DNA from: an uncultured Megasphaera sp.
GTDB taxonomy: Bacteria; Bacillota; Negativicutes; Veillonellales; Megasphaeraceae
Length of the DNA stretch: 25,424 bases
Reading direction: 5' to 3'
Assembly (NCBI GenBank): GCA_900540735.1
Contig: UQHB01000039.1
Span: 1-25,424, forward strand
This document shows, in pieces, positions 1 to 6,813 of the stretch. How positions within the stretch are numbered: the stretch's first letter is position 1; each line of letters begins with the position of its first letter. Made by a program: the position numbers and the translations under genes. A model generated the notes under the pieces. The model was not told where the DNA came from. It made no database searches and saw nothing but the letters and a program-made list of their open reading frames with translations.

Positions 1-477
1 GGATTTGAAATGGAATCGTGGAGCAAGAGAAATTTGCTGATGGCTGGTCTGAATATTGATTTTGTACAGGAACATTTTATTACGTGTGCCAAAGCAGGCA
101 AGATTTACGGTATTTCCTTCCAGAAAGGGGAACATGCCCAGAATCGTTTGCTCCATGTCGTTCGCGGTAAAGTGAAGGTTATTGCTATTGATTTCCGTAA
201 AGATAGTCCGACGTACAAAAAGTGGTCGGCTTACACGTTGTCCGATTTTAATAAACAGCAAGTGTTGTTGCCGCGCGGTGTGGGCTACGGCTTTGTGACG
301 CTCGAAGAAAATACGGCCTTACTGGAAAAGGTGGACCAATACGATGCGCCTATGGAAGTGACGAAAGTGCGCTGGGATGACCCGGATATGGGCATCGAAT
401 GGGGCGTAGAAGACCCGATTATTGCGGATGATTTCAAAGAAGGACAGTTCTTTAAAGATATTGAAGATTCCTTATAA
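1..477 (+). CDS. RmlC-like dTDP-4-dehydrorhamnose 3,5-epimerase family protein (5' partial)
   Basis: The reading frame is open from base 1, and the first ATG (base 10) falls inside the family motif GFxMESW, so the true start lies upstream of the window. The fold is a cupin epimerase acting on nucleotide-6-deoxysugars. Visible family blocks are HAQNRLLHVVRGKV, the SPTYKKW strand, and the C-terminal WDDPDMGIEW, which matches the usual WNDPDLGIxW. Odd: where canonical RmlC has the catalytic histidine in GLHYQ, this protein reads GISFQ. Where canonical members have GFAHGF it reads GVGYGF. Two active-site histidines are therefore replaced. The family assignment is secure from the blocks; epimerase activity is doubtful. 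It may be a non-epimerising cupin of a surface-polysaccharide locus whose other genes lie upstream. It ends 125 bases before the next gene, which has its own promoter. Confidence 0.82.
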   Translation, partial: GFEMESWSKRNLLMAGLNIDFVQEHFITCAKAGKIYGISFQKGEHAQNRLLHVVRGKVKVIAIDFRKDSPTYKKWSAYTLSDFNKQQVLLPRGVGYGFVTLEENTALLEKVDQYDAPMEVTKVRWDDPDMGIEWGVEDPIIADDFKEGQFFKDIEDSL

Positions 478-519
478 AGAGGGTTACGGAATTGTCGTGA
501 AATTGTAAATCCCTTGTCC

Positions 520-548
520 TTGATTTTACTAGGCCTTCGCTTTATACT
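520..548 (+). promoter_or_regulatory. Sigma-70-type promoter for the secreted coiled-coil protein
   Basis: TTGATT (520-525), a 17-base spacer and TATACT (543-548) form a good vegetative promoter about 55 bases before the start codon at 603. Confidence 0.65.
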
Positions 549-602
549 ACGAGTAATAGTTGAGAACAGCTCTCAAAGTTTAGCGTGAAAGGAAGGGTAT
601 GT

Positions 603-1103
603 ATGCAGAGAAAATTTCGGACTGTAGCGGCGTTATGTGCAGTTACGATGACGGCCTTAGGAGCTGGTGTCGTAGGTGCAGCAGATACGTTCAAGGCTAC
701 AGATAATCAATATAATGTGTCTAGTTATGAATTTAGTTCTGTTGCTTATAATAACGGCGACCCGGCACAGACATATCGTCATATTGTGACGAAACATAAT
801 GGTGTCGTCGATACAAATGTGATTACCGTCAATGGCGATATTCAGTGGGATAAAGATGACCAAGGCCATTACGTCAATGGGTACATGAATGGTGTGAAAG
901 TCAAGGACGGTAACGTTACAGCAAACAATGTAGCTGCGAAGAATGTCCAGGCTTCGACGGCTAATGTTGGTAATTTGTATGCTAACCGTGTGTCTGGCGT
1001 ACAGACTGATGAAAAGGATAAGTCGTCTGCTGTGAGTGTGGAATATTTGGAACAGAAAATAGCGGAATTACAGGCTGAAATTGATGCGTTGAAACATAAA
1101 TAA
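603..1103 (+). CDS. Small secreted protein with C-terminal coiled coil
   Basis: The start at 603 is chosen because GGAAGGG (591-597) sits five bases upstream; an upstream in-frame GTG at 585 has no such site. The 166-residue product begins with a signal peptide (basic QRKFR, then a hydrophobic Ala/Val/Leu core ending VVGAADT, probable cleavage after GAA or AAD). The middle is polar and Asn/Asp/Gly/Val-rich, with repetitive beta-like phrases such as VKVKDGNVTANNVAAKNVQAST. The last 25 residues (VEYLEQKIAELQAEIDALKHK) form a short heptad coiled coil. The architecture resembles a fragment of a trimeric surface adhesin head plus stalk, but no outer-membrane anchor is visible, so it is probably periplasmic or cell-surface associated. 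No specific function is recognised. Confidence 0.75.
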   Translation: MQRKFRTVAALCAVTMTALGAGVVGAADTFKATDNQYNVSSYEFSSVAYNNGDPAQTYRHIVTKHNGVVDTNVITVNGDIQWDKDDQGHYVNGYMNGVKVKDGNVTANNVAAKNVQASTANVGNLYANRVSGVQTDEKDKSSAVSVEYLEQKIAELQAEIDALKHK

Positions 1104-1140
1104 AATATTTTCTGAGTGACTGTATACACAACAGGAAGAC

Positions 1141-1206
1141 CTAACGTACGAAACGCAGGTGTCGCGTTGCGCCAATGACATTTCTTAACGGTATGTTAGC
1201 TTTTTT
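1141..1206 (+). repeat. Structured intergenic repeat, copy 1, ending in a terminator-like T run
   Basis: The outer stem CTAACGTAC (1141-1149) pairs over nine bases, including one G-T, with GTATGTTAG (1191-1199). Inside it GAAA (1150-1153) pairs with TTTC (1181-1184), and CGC-GTT-GCG forms a small hairpin. TTTTTT follows at 1201, so this copy probably terminates the secreted-protein transcript. It shares GCAGG-N3-CGC-N3-GCGCC-N-ATGAC-N-TTTCTTAACG with the copy at 2262-2329, while the outer stem differs in sequence yet stays paired. Confidence 0.7.
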
Positions 1207-1233
1207 CTTTTCAGAGGTTGCGTATTCAGATAG

Positions 1234-1274
1234 AAAAAACGTGGTATTGCCTTTCGTACGTAATACCACGTTTT
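1234..1274 (-). terminator. Intrinsic terminator of the DUF2271 gene, with the repeat motif in its loop
   Basis: On the minus strand AACGTGGTATT (1272-1262) pairs with AATACCACGTT (1248-1238), followed by a T run. The 13-base loop is ACGTACGAAAGGC, identical to bases 2272-2284 of repeat copy 2. A-rich and T-rich flanks on both sides would allow bidirectional use. Confidence 0.8.
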
Positions 1275-1298
1275 GGAGAATCGGGAGCGAAATATTAT

Positions 1299-1922
1299 TT
1301 ATTTTGCTGTTAAGGTCAAGTTAGAAATCATATCTGTTTTGGTTGCCGATTTGGGCATAATCGTAGGTTGGGAGGCAATGGTTGCTTTGCCGTCTTTGAC
1401 GATGACTGTGCCTTTCCAGTTCAATTGATGTGTCCGTTTTTCTGTAGCCGACATGTAGATAGTGTATTCGCCGTCACGGACGGTTTGGCCTTTGAGGTTA
1501 GTTAAGTTCCAGAAGTATTGGACAGGACCACTCTTTGGTGTAGCACCGGCTGTAGCGTCTACGATTTGCTGGGACGTATGGTTCCGAATTTTACCAGCCC
1601 AAAGGGGAAGGGTGTCTAAGTCTTTTTTACCTTCTAAGGTTGTTGCAAATTTGGTGACGAATACTTGGTTAATGAGTTGGCCTCTATCGTTTTCTACCCA
1701 TACAGCGAATTGGTCGCCTGTGTTCGGGTTTTCTGAAGCAAAGTCAAAAGAAAGGGTAACGTGCGGTGTTGTCGGTTCGCTTTGTGTTGCAGTTACAGCA
1801 GGTTGGGTCGTAGCAGCAGAGACAGCTTCTGGTTCTTGTGTGACAGAGAAGCCATAAATCGTAGTGGAAGCGACGAAAACAGTAAGGGCAGCGAAAATAA
1901 TTCTGGGCATATTCATGTTCAT
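1299..1922 (-). CDS. Secreted DUF2271 family protein
   Basis: The start at 1922 is set by AGGAGG seven to eight bases upstream; the longer frame from 1949 would run through that ribosome site. The 207-residue product has a signal peptide or N-terminal anchor (MPRIIFAALTVFVASTTIYG), then a Thr/Ala/Pro-rich linker (EAVSAATTQPAVTATQSEPTTP). A beta-rich domain follows, VTLSFDFASENPNTGDQFAVWVEN through SGPVQYFWNLTNLKGQTVRDGEYTIYMSATEKR. The phrases QFAVWVEN, DATAGATPKSG and DGEYTIYMSAT are typical of DUF2271, a periplasmic domain often found near flavin-dependent or iron-related membrane redox genes; no such neighbour is present here. It is a monocistronic unit converging on the preceding gene. 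Confidence 0.78.
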   Translation of the reverse strand: MNMNMPRIIFAALTVFVASTTIYGFSVTQEPEAVSAATTQPAVTATQSEPTTPHVTLSFDFASENPNTGDQFAVWVENDRGQLINQVFVTKFATTLEGKKDLDTLPLWAGKIRNHTSQQIVDATAGATPKSGPVQYFWNLTNLKGQTVRDGEYTIYMSATEKRTHQLNWKGTVIVKDGKATIASQPTIMPKSATKTDMISNLTLTAK

Positions 1923-2261
1923 AGTAGGTTCCTCCTGGTGAATGGACAATAGGGACGACTTCTAAATCTTACTTATTATTAATTAATAATTGTTATTTAT
2001 TGATATTAATGATATATTACTATAGAGAGGTCTATATGTCAATAGGTAGTACACTATTTTTTTACGCATCTATAAAGATGTGCTTAGAAAAATAGTATAT
2101 ACTTTTTTGAGCTATTAGATTTTAGCATGAATAGAGAAAAAATCAATGCCTTAACAGAATAGAAAATCTAAATTTCCATAGCAAATTTTCATAGAATTTA
2201 TTGCATTTACACAAAACATGTGTCGTGTATAACCATATGATACTAAAAATGATGCTGCAAA
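1923..2261. other. AT-rich intergenic region upstream of the DUF2271 gene
   Basis: This stretch holds no gene. It contains a perfect 16-base palindrome ATTATTAATTAATAAT (1975-1990) about 55 bases upstream of the minus-strand start, plus further AT-rich imperfect dyads to about 2030. These could be an operator or a melted promoter region, but no confident binding consensus can be named. Confidence 0.4.
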
Positions 2262-2329
2262 AGGACTAGAGACGTACGAAAGGCAGGATCCGCTTCGCGC
2301 CTATGACCTTTCTTAACGTCTCCAGTCCT
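2262..2329 (+). repeat. Structured intergenic repeat, copy 2
   Basis: The outer stem AGGACT (2262-2267) plus GAGACGT (2269-2275) pairs with ACGTCTC (2316-2322) plus AGTCCT (2324-2329), with one mismatch. The next stem is GAAAGG (2278-2283) with CCTTTC (2307-2312). An inner CGC-TTC-GCG hairpin sits between AGG and CCT. The conserved TTAAC (2313-2317) is partly unpaired. No strong T run follows on the plus strand. It lies about 30 bases before the htpG promoter. Confidence 0.7.
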
Positions 2330-2361
2330 CTTGTAGGTCTAACGTTTTCACATTTTAGCTA

Positions 2362-2389
2362 TTGACTATTTGACTTTATGCTGTATTAT
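2362..2389 (+). promoter_or_regulatory. htpG promoter
   Basis: TTGACT (2362-2367), a 16-base spacer and TATTAT (2384-2389) lie immediately upstream of the CIRCE operator, so HrcA bound there would cover the transcription start. Confidence 0.7.
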
Positions 2390-2400
2390 ATAAGTAGTGA

Positions 2401-2427
2401 TTGGCACTCTATGGCGTAGAGTGCTAA
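2401..2427 (+). promoter_or_regulatory. CIRCE operator (HrcA binding site)
   Basis: TTGGCACTC (2401-2409), nine bases, then GAGTGCTAA (2419-2427). This matches the CIRCE consensus TTAGCACTC-N9-GAGTGCTAA with a single change (A to G at position 3 of the left arm). It predicts heat-shock repression by HrcA. Confidence 0.93.
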
Positions 2428-2456
2428 CGAACTCAGTATAAAGGAGATATTTCATT

Positions 2457-4412
2457 ATGGCTAAAGAAACTTTTGAATTCCAAGCAGAAACGAAACAACT
2501 CTTAGACTTGATGGTTCACTCAATTTACACGAACCACGAAATCTTTTTACGTGAATTGATTTCTAACGCATCTGATGCGATTGATAAATTACATTATGAA
2601 TCTTTGACGAACCGCGATTTACTCGAAGGGGATACGTCCTTTGAAATTCATTTGACCCCTGATGCAGACAAGAAGACCTTGACTATTTCCGATAACGGCA
2701 TTGGCATGAATAAGGAAGATATTACAAGCGACCTCGGTACGATTGCTAAATCGGGTACGAAAGCGTTCTTAGAAAAATTGAAAGCTGCCAAAGAAGAAGG
2801 GGACACGAGTTCCGATAAAGACTTAATCGGCCAGTTCGGCGTTGGCTTCTATTCGGCTTTCATGGTAGCTGATAAAGTGAACGTCGTTACTCGTAAAGCC
2901 GGTGAAACACAGGCCTATAAATGGGAATCTACTGGCGATGGTACGTACAGCTTAGAAGAATGTGAAAAAACGAAACACGGCACGACTATTATTTTATCCT
3001 TAGGGAAAGATTTTGCTGGTAGCGATGCCGAAGAAGATTACACAGATAAGAGCGTCATCGAAGGGCTTGTCAAGAAATATTCTGACTATATTCGTTACCC
3101 CATTACGATGGATTTTACGACGAAAGAAAAACCAAAAGATGCAGACGGCAAAGAAATTGCTGATGCGCCAGAAGAAGAAAAGACAGAAACGCGCACATTA
3201 AACTCCATGCAGCCCTTGTGGACACGGAATAAATCGGATATTAAACCGGAAGAATACAAAGAATTCTTTAAACATCAATTCTACGAATGGGAAGACCCCA
3301 TGGAAATCTTCCATAACCGCGTCGAAGGGAATGTCGATTACACGGCATTGCTCTTCATTCCTGGCAGCGCGCCTATGAACCTTTATTATTCCGATTATGA
3401 ACCGGGCTTGCAGCTCTATTCGCGCCACGTCTTCATTATGGATAAATGCAAAGACCTCTTGCCGGACTACTTGCGGTTCGTCAAAGGCCTCGTTGATTCG
3501 CCTGATTTATCCCTCAATATTTCCCGTGAAATGTTGCAGCAGAGCCGTGAATTAAAACTCATTGGCCGTAACTTGGAAAAGAAAATCTTGTCGACGTTAC
3601 AACGGAATCTCGAAAAAGACCGGGAAAAATACGAAAAATTCTGGGCTGAATACGGTAAATCTTTAAAAATCGGTCTGTACAGCGGCATGATGACTGGCGA
3701 AAACAATGTGGATAAATTGAAAGATTTGCTCCTCTTCGTTTCGTCTAAAGATGGCAAATTGACGACCATTAAAGAATATGTAAGCCGCATGAAAGATGAC
3801 CAGACGAAGATTTACTACGCAACAGGGAAAGATAAAGTCGCTATTGACGGTTTGCCGCAAATGGAAATGCTCCGCGACCGCGATTTAGAAGTCTTGTATC
3901 TTACAGATCCAGTCGATGAATTTGCTGTCGAAGCAATTGGCACGTATGACGGCAAACAGTTCCATTCCATTAGCCGTGGCGATTTAGACCTCGATGACGA
4001 AGCCTTCAAAGAAGAAAAGAAGAAAAATGAAGACCTGGCTAAGAGTAACGAAGACCTCTTAAAAGACATTAAAGAAGTCCTTGGCAACAAAGTCGCTGAC
4101 GTACGTGTGTCGAATCGCTTAAAGAGCGGTGCTGTCTGCCTTGTTGCTGATGTAGCTGGTCCGTCCCTCGCTATGGAACAGGCCTTTGCCGCTGCAGATA
4201 ATCCTATGTTTAAAGCTCGCCGTATCCTCGAAATCAATCCGGAACATAAGCTCTTTACACAACTCCAGAAAGTCCATGAAGCAGGTAAAGATACGCCGGA
4301 ATTCAAAGATTACAGCCAGATGCTCTATGACCAAGCGTTACTCCTCGAAGGCATGATGCCTGATGACCCTGTAGCCTTTGCCAATAAAGTTGCCCAATTA
4401 ATGGCTAAATAA
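2457..4412 (+). CDS. htpG: Molecular chaperone HtpG (bacterial Hsp90)
   Basis: This is the 651-residue cytosolic ATP-dependent Hsp90 chaperone. The N-terminal GHKL ATPase domain shows the N-box FLRELISNASDAIDKLHYES, the Mg/ATP motif DNGIGM, the lid glycines GQFGVGFYSAFMVA, and GTTIILSL. The middle domain holds LFIPGSAP and SLNISREMLQQSRELK, with the ATP-contacting arginine region. The C-terminal dimerisation domain covers the last 120 residues and, as in bacteria, lacks MEEVD. It is a little longer than the E. coli protein (624), partly through a charged insert near residues 220-245 (KEKPKDADGKE, APEEEKTETR). AAAGGAGA precedes the ATG. The gene is monocistronic, driven from the promoter at 2362 under the CIRCE at 2401, and closed by the terminator at 4426. 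Confidence 0.98.
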   Translation: MAKETFEFQAETKQLLDLMVHSIYTNHEIFLRELISNASDAIDKLHYESLTNRDLLEGDTSFEIHLTPDADKKTLTISDNGIGMNKEDITSDLGTIAKSGTKAFLEKLKAAKEEGDTSSDKDLIGQFGVGFYSAFMVADKVNVVTRKAGETQAYKWESTGDGTYSLEECEKTKHGTTIILSLGKDFAGSDAEEDYTDKSVIEGLVKKYSDYIRYPITMDFTTKEKPKDADGKEIADAPEEEKTETRTLNSMQPLWTRNKSDIKPEEYKEFFKHQFYEWEDPMEIFHNRVEGNVDYTALLFIPGSAPMNLYYSDYEPGLQLYSRHVFIMDKCKDLLPDYLRFVKGLVDSPDLSLNISREMLQQSRELKLIGRNLEKKILSTLQRNLEKDREKYEKFWAEYGKSLKIGLYSGMMTGENNVDKLKDLLLFVSSKDGKLTTIKEYVSRMKDDQTKIYYATGKDKVAIDGLPQMEMLRDRDLEVLYLTDPVDEFAVEAIGTYDGKQFHSISRGDLDLDDEAFKEEKKKNEDLAKSNEDLLKDIKEVLGNKVADVRVSNRLKSGAVCLVADVAGPSLAMEQAFAAADNPMFKARRILEINPEHKLFTQLQKVHEAGKDTPEFKDYSQMLYDQALLLEGMMPDDPVAFANKVAQLMAK

Positions 4413-4425
4413 GATAGTTTAACGA

Positions 4426-4461
4426 AAGCCTCTTGTCACATAGCTGACGAGAGGCTTTTTT
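4426..4461 (+). terminator. Intrinsic terminator of htpG
   Basis: AAGCCTCTTGTCA (4426-4438) pairs with TGACGAGAGGCTT (4445-4457) with one G-T, followed by a T run to 4461. Confidence 0.92.
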
Positions 4462-4466
4462 GTGTC

Positions 4467-4495
4467 TTGAGAAAGATTGCGTTTTATATTATCCT
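4467..4495 (+). promoter_or_regulatory. Probable promoter of the hydroxyacid dehydrogenase
   Basis: TTGAGA (4467-4472), 17 bases, TATCCT (4490-4495), about 30 bases before the start codon. Confidence 0.45.
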
Positions 4496-4526
4496 ATACA
4501 TAAGACAGAAAAAAGGGGTGATGTCT

Positions 4527-5489
4527 ATGAAGATAGTCGTTACTATGGAAGTACAACCTAAGCACCAAACTATCCTGACGCAAGCAGCAGGACAAAACGA
4601 TATTGTATTTACGCAAGAAGATATAACGAGTGAAGACGCAACGAAAGCCTTAGGCGAAGCCGATATTATTATTGGCAATATCCCAACGGACCTGGTTAAA
4701 ACCTTGCCTAAGCTCAAATGGCTCCAGCTCAATAGTGCCGGATCCAACCAATACTGCGAACCAGGCGTGCTGCGTCCTGACGTAGCGTTGACCAATGCCA
4801 CAGGGGCGTACGGCATTGCCATTGCTGAATATATGGTAGGCATTCTCTTAGAGATGATGAAAAAACTACCAGCTTATTATGATAACCAAAAACAGTCGCT
4901 TTGGCGCGATGAAGGCCCTGTGCCGTCCTTATATGGGGCAACAGTTCTCGTCGTTGGCTATGGTGATATTGGCAGCCGCTTTGGGACGCTGCTCAAGGCT
5001 TTTGGGGCACACGTCATTGGTATTCGCCGCCGTCATGGAGTCGTGCCGCCGGAATGCGATGCCATGGGTACGATGGAAGATTTTGCAACCTTTGCTAAAG
5101 ATGCGGCCATTGTGGCGGCATCTTTGCCCGAAACAGCTGCAACTCATCATTACTTCGATGCCAGCCTCTTTCAGGCCATGAAACAGGGAACATACTTCCT
5201 CAACGTCGGCCGTGGTACGAGCGTTGTCCAAGAAGACTTACGGCAGGCTCTTGTCTCAGGTCATCTCGGCGGTGCTGCAATTGATGTGACGGACCCAGAA
5301 CCGTTACCGTCAGACAGCCCCTTGTGGCAGACACCAAATCTGTACATTACGCCCCATGTTTCTGGAGGCTATCACGTGCAAACTACGCACGACCTCATCG
5401 TCGACATTGCAGCGCGTAATTTGCGCTATTTCTTAGCCAATGAACCACTAGAAAACATCGTCGATAGAACGACAGGGTATAAACAATAA
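4527..5489 (+). CDS. D-2-hydroxyacid dehydrogenase (NAD-binding)
   Basis: The start at 4527 is preferred because AGGGG (4514-4518) lies eight bases upstream; ATG 4521 is too close. The 320-residue protein reduces 2-oxoacids or oxidises D-2-hydroxyacids with NAD(P)H in the cytosol. Catalytic-domain segment: KLKWLQLNSAGSNQY. Rossmann motif: VLVVGYGDIGSRFG. The expected triad is in place: Arg in NVGRGTSV, Glu in DPEPLPSDSPLW, His in ITPHVSGG. The GYGDIG loop is followed by IRRRHG, where an Asp would favour NAD; the arginines suggest NADP preference, as in the GhrA/phosphoglycerate-dehydrogenase-like branch. The exact substrate cannot be read. It is a single-gene unit with its own terminator. Confidence 0.9.
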   Translation: MKIVVTMEVQPKHQTILTQAAGQNDIVFTQEDITSEDATKALGEADIIIGNIPTDLVKTLPKLKWLQLNSAGSNQYCEPGVLRPDVALTNATGAYGIAIAEYMVGILLEMMKKLPAYYDNQKQSLWRDEGPVPSLYGATVLVVGYGDIGSRFGTLLKAFGAHVIGIRRRHGVVPPECDAMGTMEDFATFAKDAAIVAASLPETAATHHYFDASLFQAMKQGTYFLNVGRGTSVVQEDLRQALVSGHLGGAAIDVTDPEPLPSDSPLWQTPNLYITPHVSGGYHVQTTHDLIVDIAARNLRYFLANEPLENIVDRTTGYKQ

Positions 5490-5503
5490 TACTGTGTCTA
5501 TGC

Positions 5504-5539
5504 AAAAGAAGCAGGCTCTTAGGAGTCTGCTTCTTTTTT
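5504..5539. terminator. Bidirectional terminator between the dehydrogenase and yigZ
   Basis: GAAGCAGGCTC (5508-5518) and GAGTCTGCTTC (5523-5533) form an 11-bp stem with loop TTAG, A-rich before and TTTTTT after. It serves the plus gene and, on the minus strand, overlaps the stop codon of the converging gene. Confidence 0.9.
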
Positions 5540-6172
5540 GCGGAGTATAGGGATTTCAGCTGTACCTTCGTCGCTGTACGTGGCGGTCCCGCTCGTGGCA
5601 TTTATCCAGTCCGTTTGCCACCGCTGGACTTCGTCTGCCGGGATTTGCAACGTAAAGGTCACGGTATCTAAGAATTGCCGGTCTGTAATAGTCATGCCGT
5701 AGTCCAGTGCCGTTCGTTCCATCAGGCTCACGTAAGAGTAGGCCACAGTCGTCTTGATGATGCTAAAGGGCACGTAGTCGGCAATGGTCGCTGCGTCTAA
5801 GCCCAGGGCCACGGCGTGGCTGTAAGCGCGGATAAGGCCGCTTGCACCAAGTTTGATGCCGCCAAAATAGCGCGTTACAACGACGACCGTATTGGTGATA
5901 TTGGCTTTTTTTAAGACGTCTAGCATGGGCCGTCCGGCTGTGCCTGAAGGCTCACCGTCGTCGCTTGATTTTTGCAGCTGCCCAGTCGGCCCAATTTGGT
6001 AGGCGTAACAGTTATGCCGTGCGTCCCAGTACTGCTTGCGTATGGCTTCGACAAAGGCGGCTGCTTCTGTATCCGTTGTGACTTGTTTTAACGATGCAAT
6101 AAAGCGTGATTTTTTTATGGTATATTCGGCAGTACCTTCGCCGTACACCGAAGAAAAAAGAGGAGTCGTCAT
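5519..6172 (-). CDS. YigZ/IMPACT family protein (UPF0029)
   Basis: The start at 6172 is set by AAGGATGA about seven bases upstream. The 217-residue cytosolic protein carries the family signature DDGEPSGTAGRPML at about residues 70-85 and the following VVVVTRYFGGIKLGASGLIRAYSHA. These belong to the N-terminal Impact domain; the C-terminal third is a DUF1949-like ferredoxin fold (YSYVSLMERTALDYG, VTFTLQIPADEVQRW). Members are linked to translation regulation and stalled-ribosome stress; the biochemical role in bacteria is unsettled. It is a monocistronic minus-strand gene sharing a terminator with its convergent neighbour. Confidence 0.93.
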   Translation of the reverse strand: MTTPLFSSVYGEGTAEYTIKKSRFIASLKQVTTDTEAAAFVEAIRKQYWDARHNCYAYQIGPTGQLQKSSDDGEPSGTAGRPMLDVLKKANITNTVVVVTRYFGGIKLGASGLIRAYSHAVALGLDAATIADYVPFSIIKTTVAYSYVSLMERTALDYGMTITDRQFLDTVTFTLQIPADEVQRWQTDWINATSGTATYSDEGTAEIPILRKKEADS

Positions 6173-6236
6173 GGAAATCATCCTTTATGTAAGATAGTTA
6201 CATCATACCGTATTTGCCATATTTTTACAAGAAACG

Positions 6237-6262
6237 AAAAAGGCCCCCATGTGCTGGGAGCC
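6237..6262 (-). terminator. Intrinsic terminator of the XRE regulator gene
   Basis: On the minus strand GGCTCCCA (6262-6255) pairs with TGGGGGCC (6249-6242), with one T-G pair, followed by TTTTT (6241-6237). Confidence 0.82.
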
Positions 6263-6272
6263 CTATTAGGCA

Positions 6273-6623
6273 TTACATTTCGTCGATATTTAATAACTTG
6301 GCGATGGCATCTTGCTTTTCTTGGGGCAGCGAATGGATGGCCCGCAAGATGCGGTTGTCTTTTTCTGTGACTGATGTACAGAATGAACAGTCTTCACGCG
6401 ATAATTCTGTACCTTTGCAATACATTCCCGGTCGTCCCACTAAAATGCAAATAGGAATCTGAAAAAAATCTGCCATTTTGAGGAGAACCGATATATCCGG
6501 TGAGTATAATCCTGTTTCCCAAGAGTATACTGCCTGTTTTGACATGCCGAAAAGGGCACCAAATTCTGTTTGAGTCAAGCCTTTTTTCTTACGGTAAAAG
6601 CGAATTTCTTGTCCTAAAGTCAT
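6273..6623 (-). CDS. XRE-family transcriptional regulator
   Basis: ATG at 6623 follows AGGAAG by seven bases; an upstream in-frame GTG (6629) overlaps this spacing. The 116-residue protein has an N-terminal Cro/C1 helix-turn-helix: LGQEIRFYRKKKGLTQTEFG, then LFGMSKQAVYSWETGLYSPD. A C-terminal region with cysteines (CKGTELSREDCSFC) and the helix NRILRAIHSLPQEKQDAIAKLL follows. That tail (RLL..I..LP.E....I..LL) recurs in the two XRE proteins of the mobile element, suggesting one dimerisation module. Targets are unknown. It has its own promoter at 6674-6702. Confidence 0.88.
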   Translation of the reverse strand: MTLGQEIRFYRKKKGLTQTEFGALFGMSKQAVYSWETGLYSPDISVLLKMADFFQIPICILVGRPGMYCKGTELSREDCSFCTSVTEKDNRILRAIHSLPQEKQDAIAKLLNIDEM

Positions 6624-6673
6624 GGTCACACTTCCTATTATGATACAAGCAAATCGTTATAACGCCTGTATCT

Positions 6674-6702
6674 ATTATAATATGGATATAAATTCACGTC
6701 AA
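6674..6702 (-). promoter_or_regulatory. Promoter of the XRE regulator
   Basis: On the minus strand TTGACG (6702-6697), a 17-base spacer and TATAAT (6679-6674): near-perfect vegetative promoter, about 50 bases before the start. Confidence 0.8.
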
Positions 6703-6813
6703 TATATATCGGACTATCTTTTATGAATAAAAATAGCATAATATGTGTTAAATTGCATAAAAATAATTTTACTCTTTCTTTTACTTATATCTATACCTAC
6801 GTAAACTCTTGCG

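Noticed and set aside
1975..1990. AT-rich palindrome upstream of the DUF2271 gene as a Fur box.
   Set aside because: It lacks the GATAAT-type pattern of Fur sites; only a generic AT-rich dyad can be claimed.
2313..2340. Repeat copy 2 as a terminator in front of htpG.
   Set aside because: No T run follows on the plus strand and no plus-strand gene ends just before it; on the minus strand there is only TTTT and no gene reads into it.
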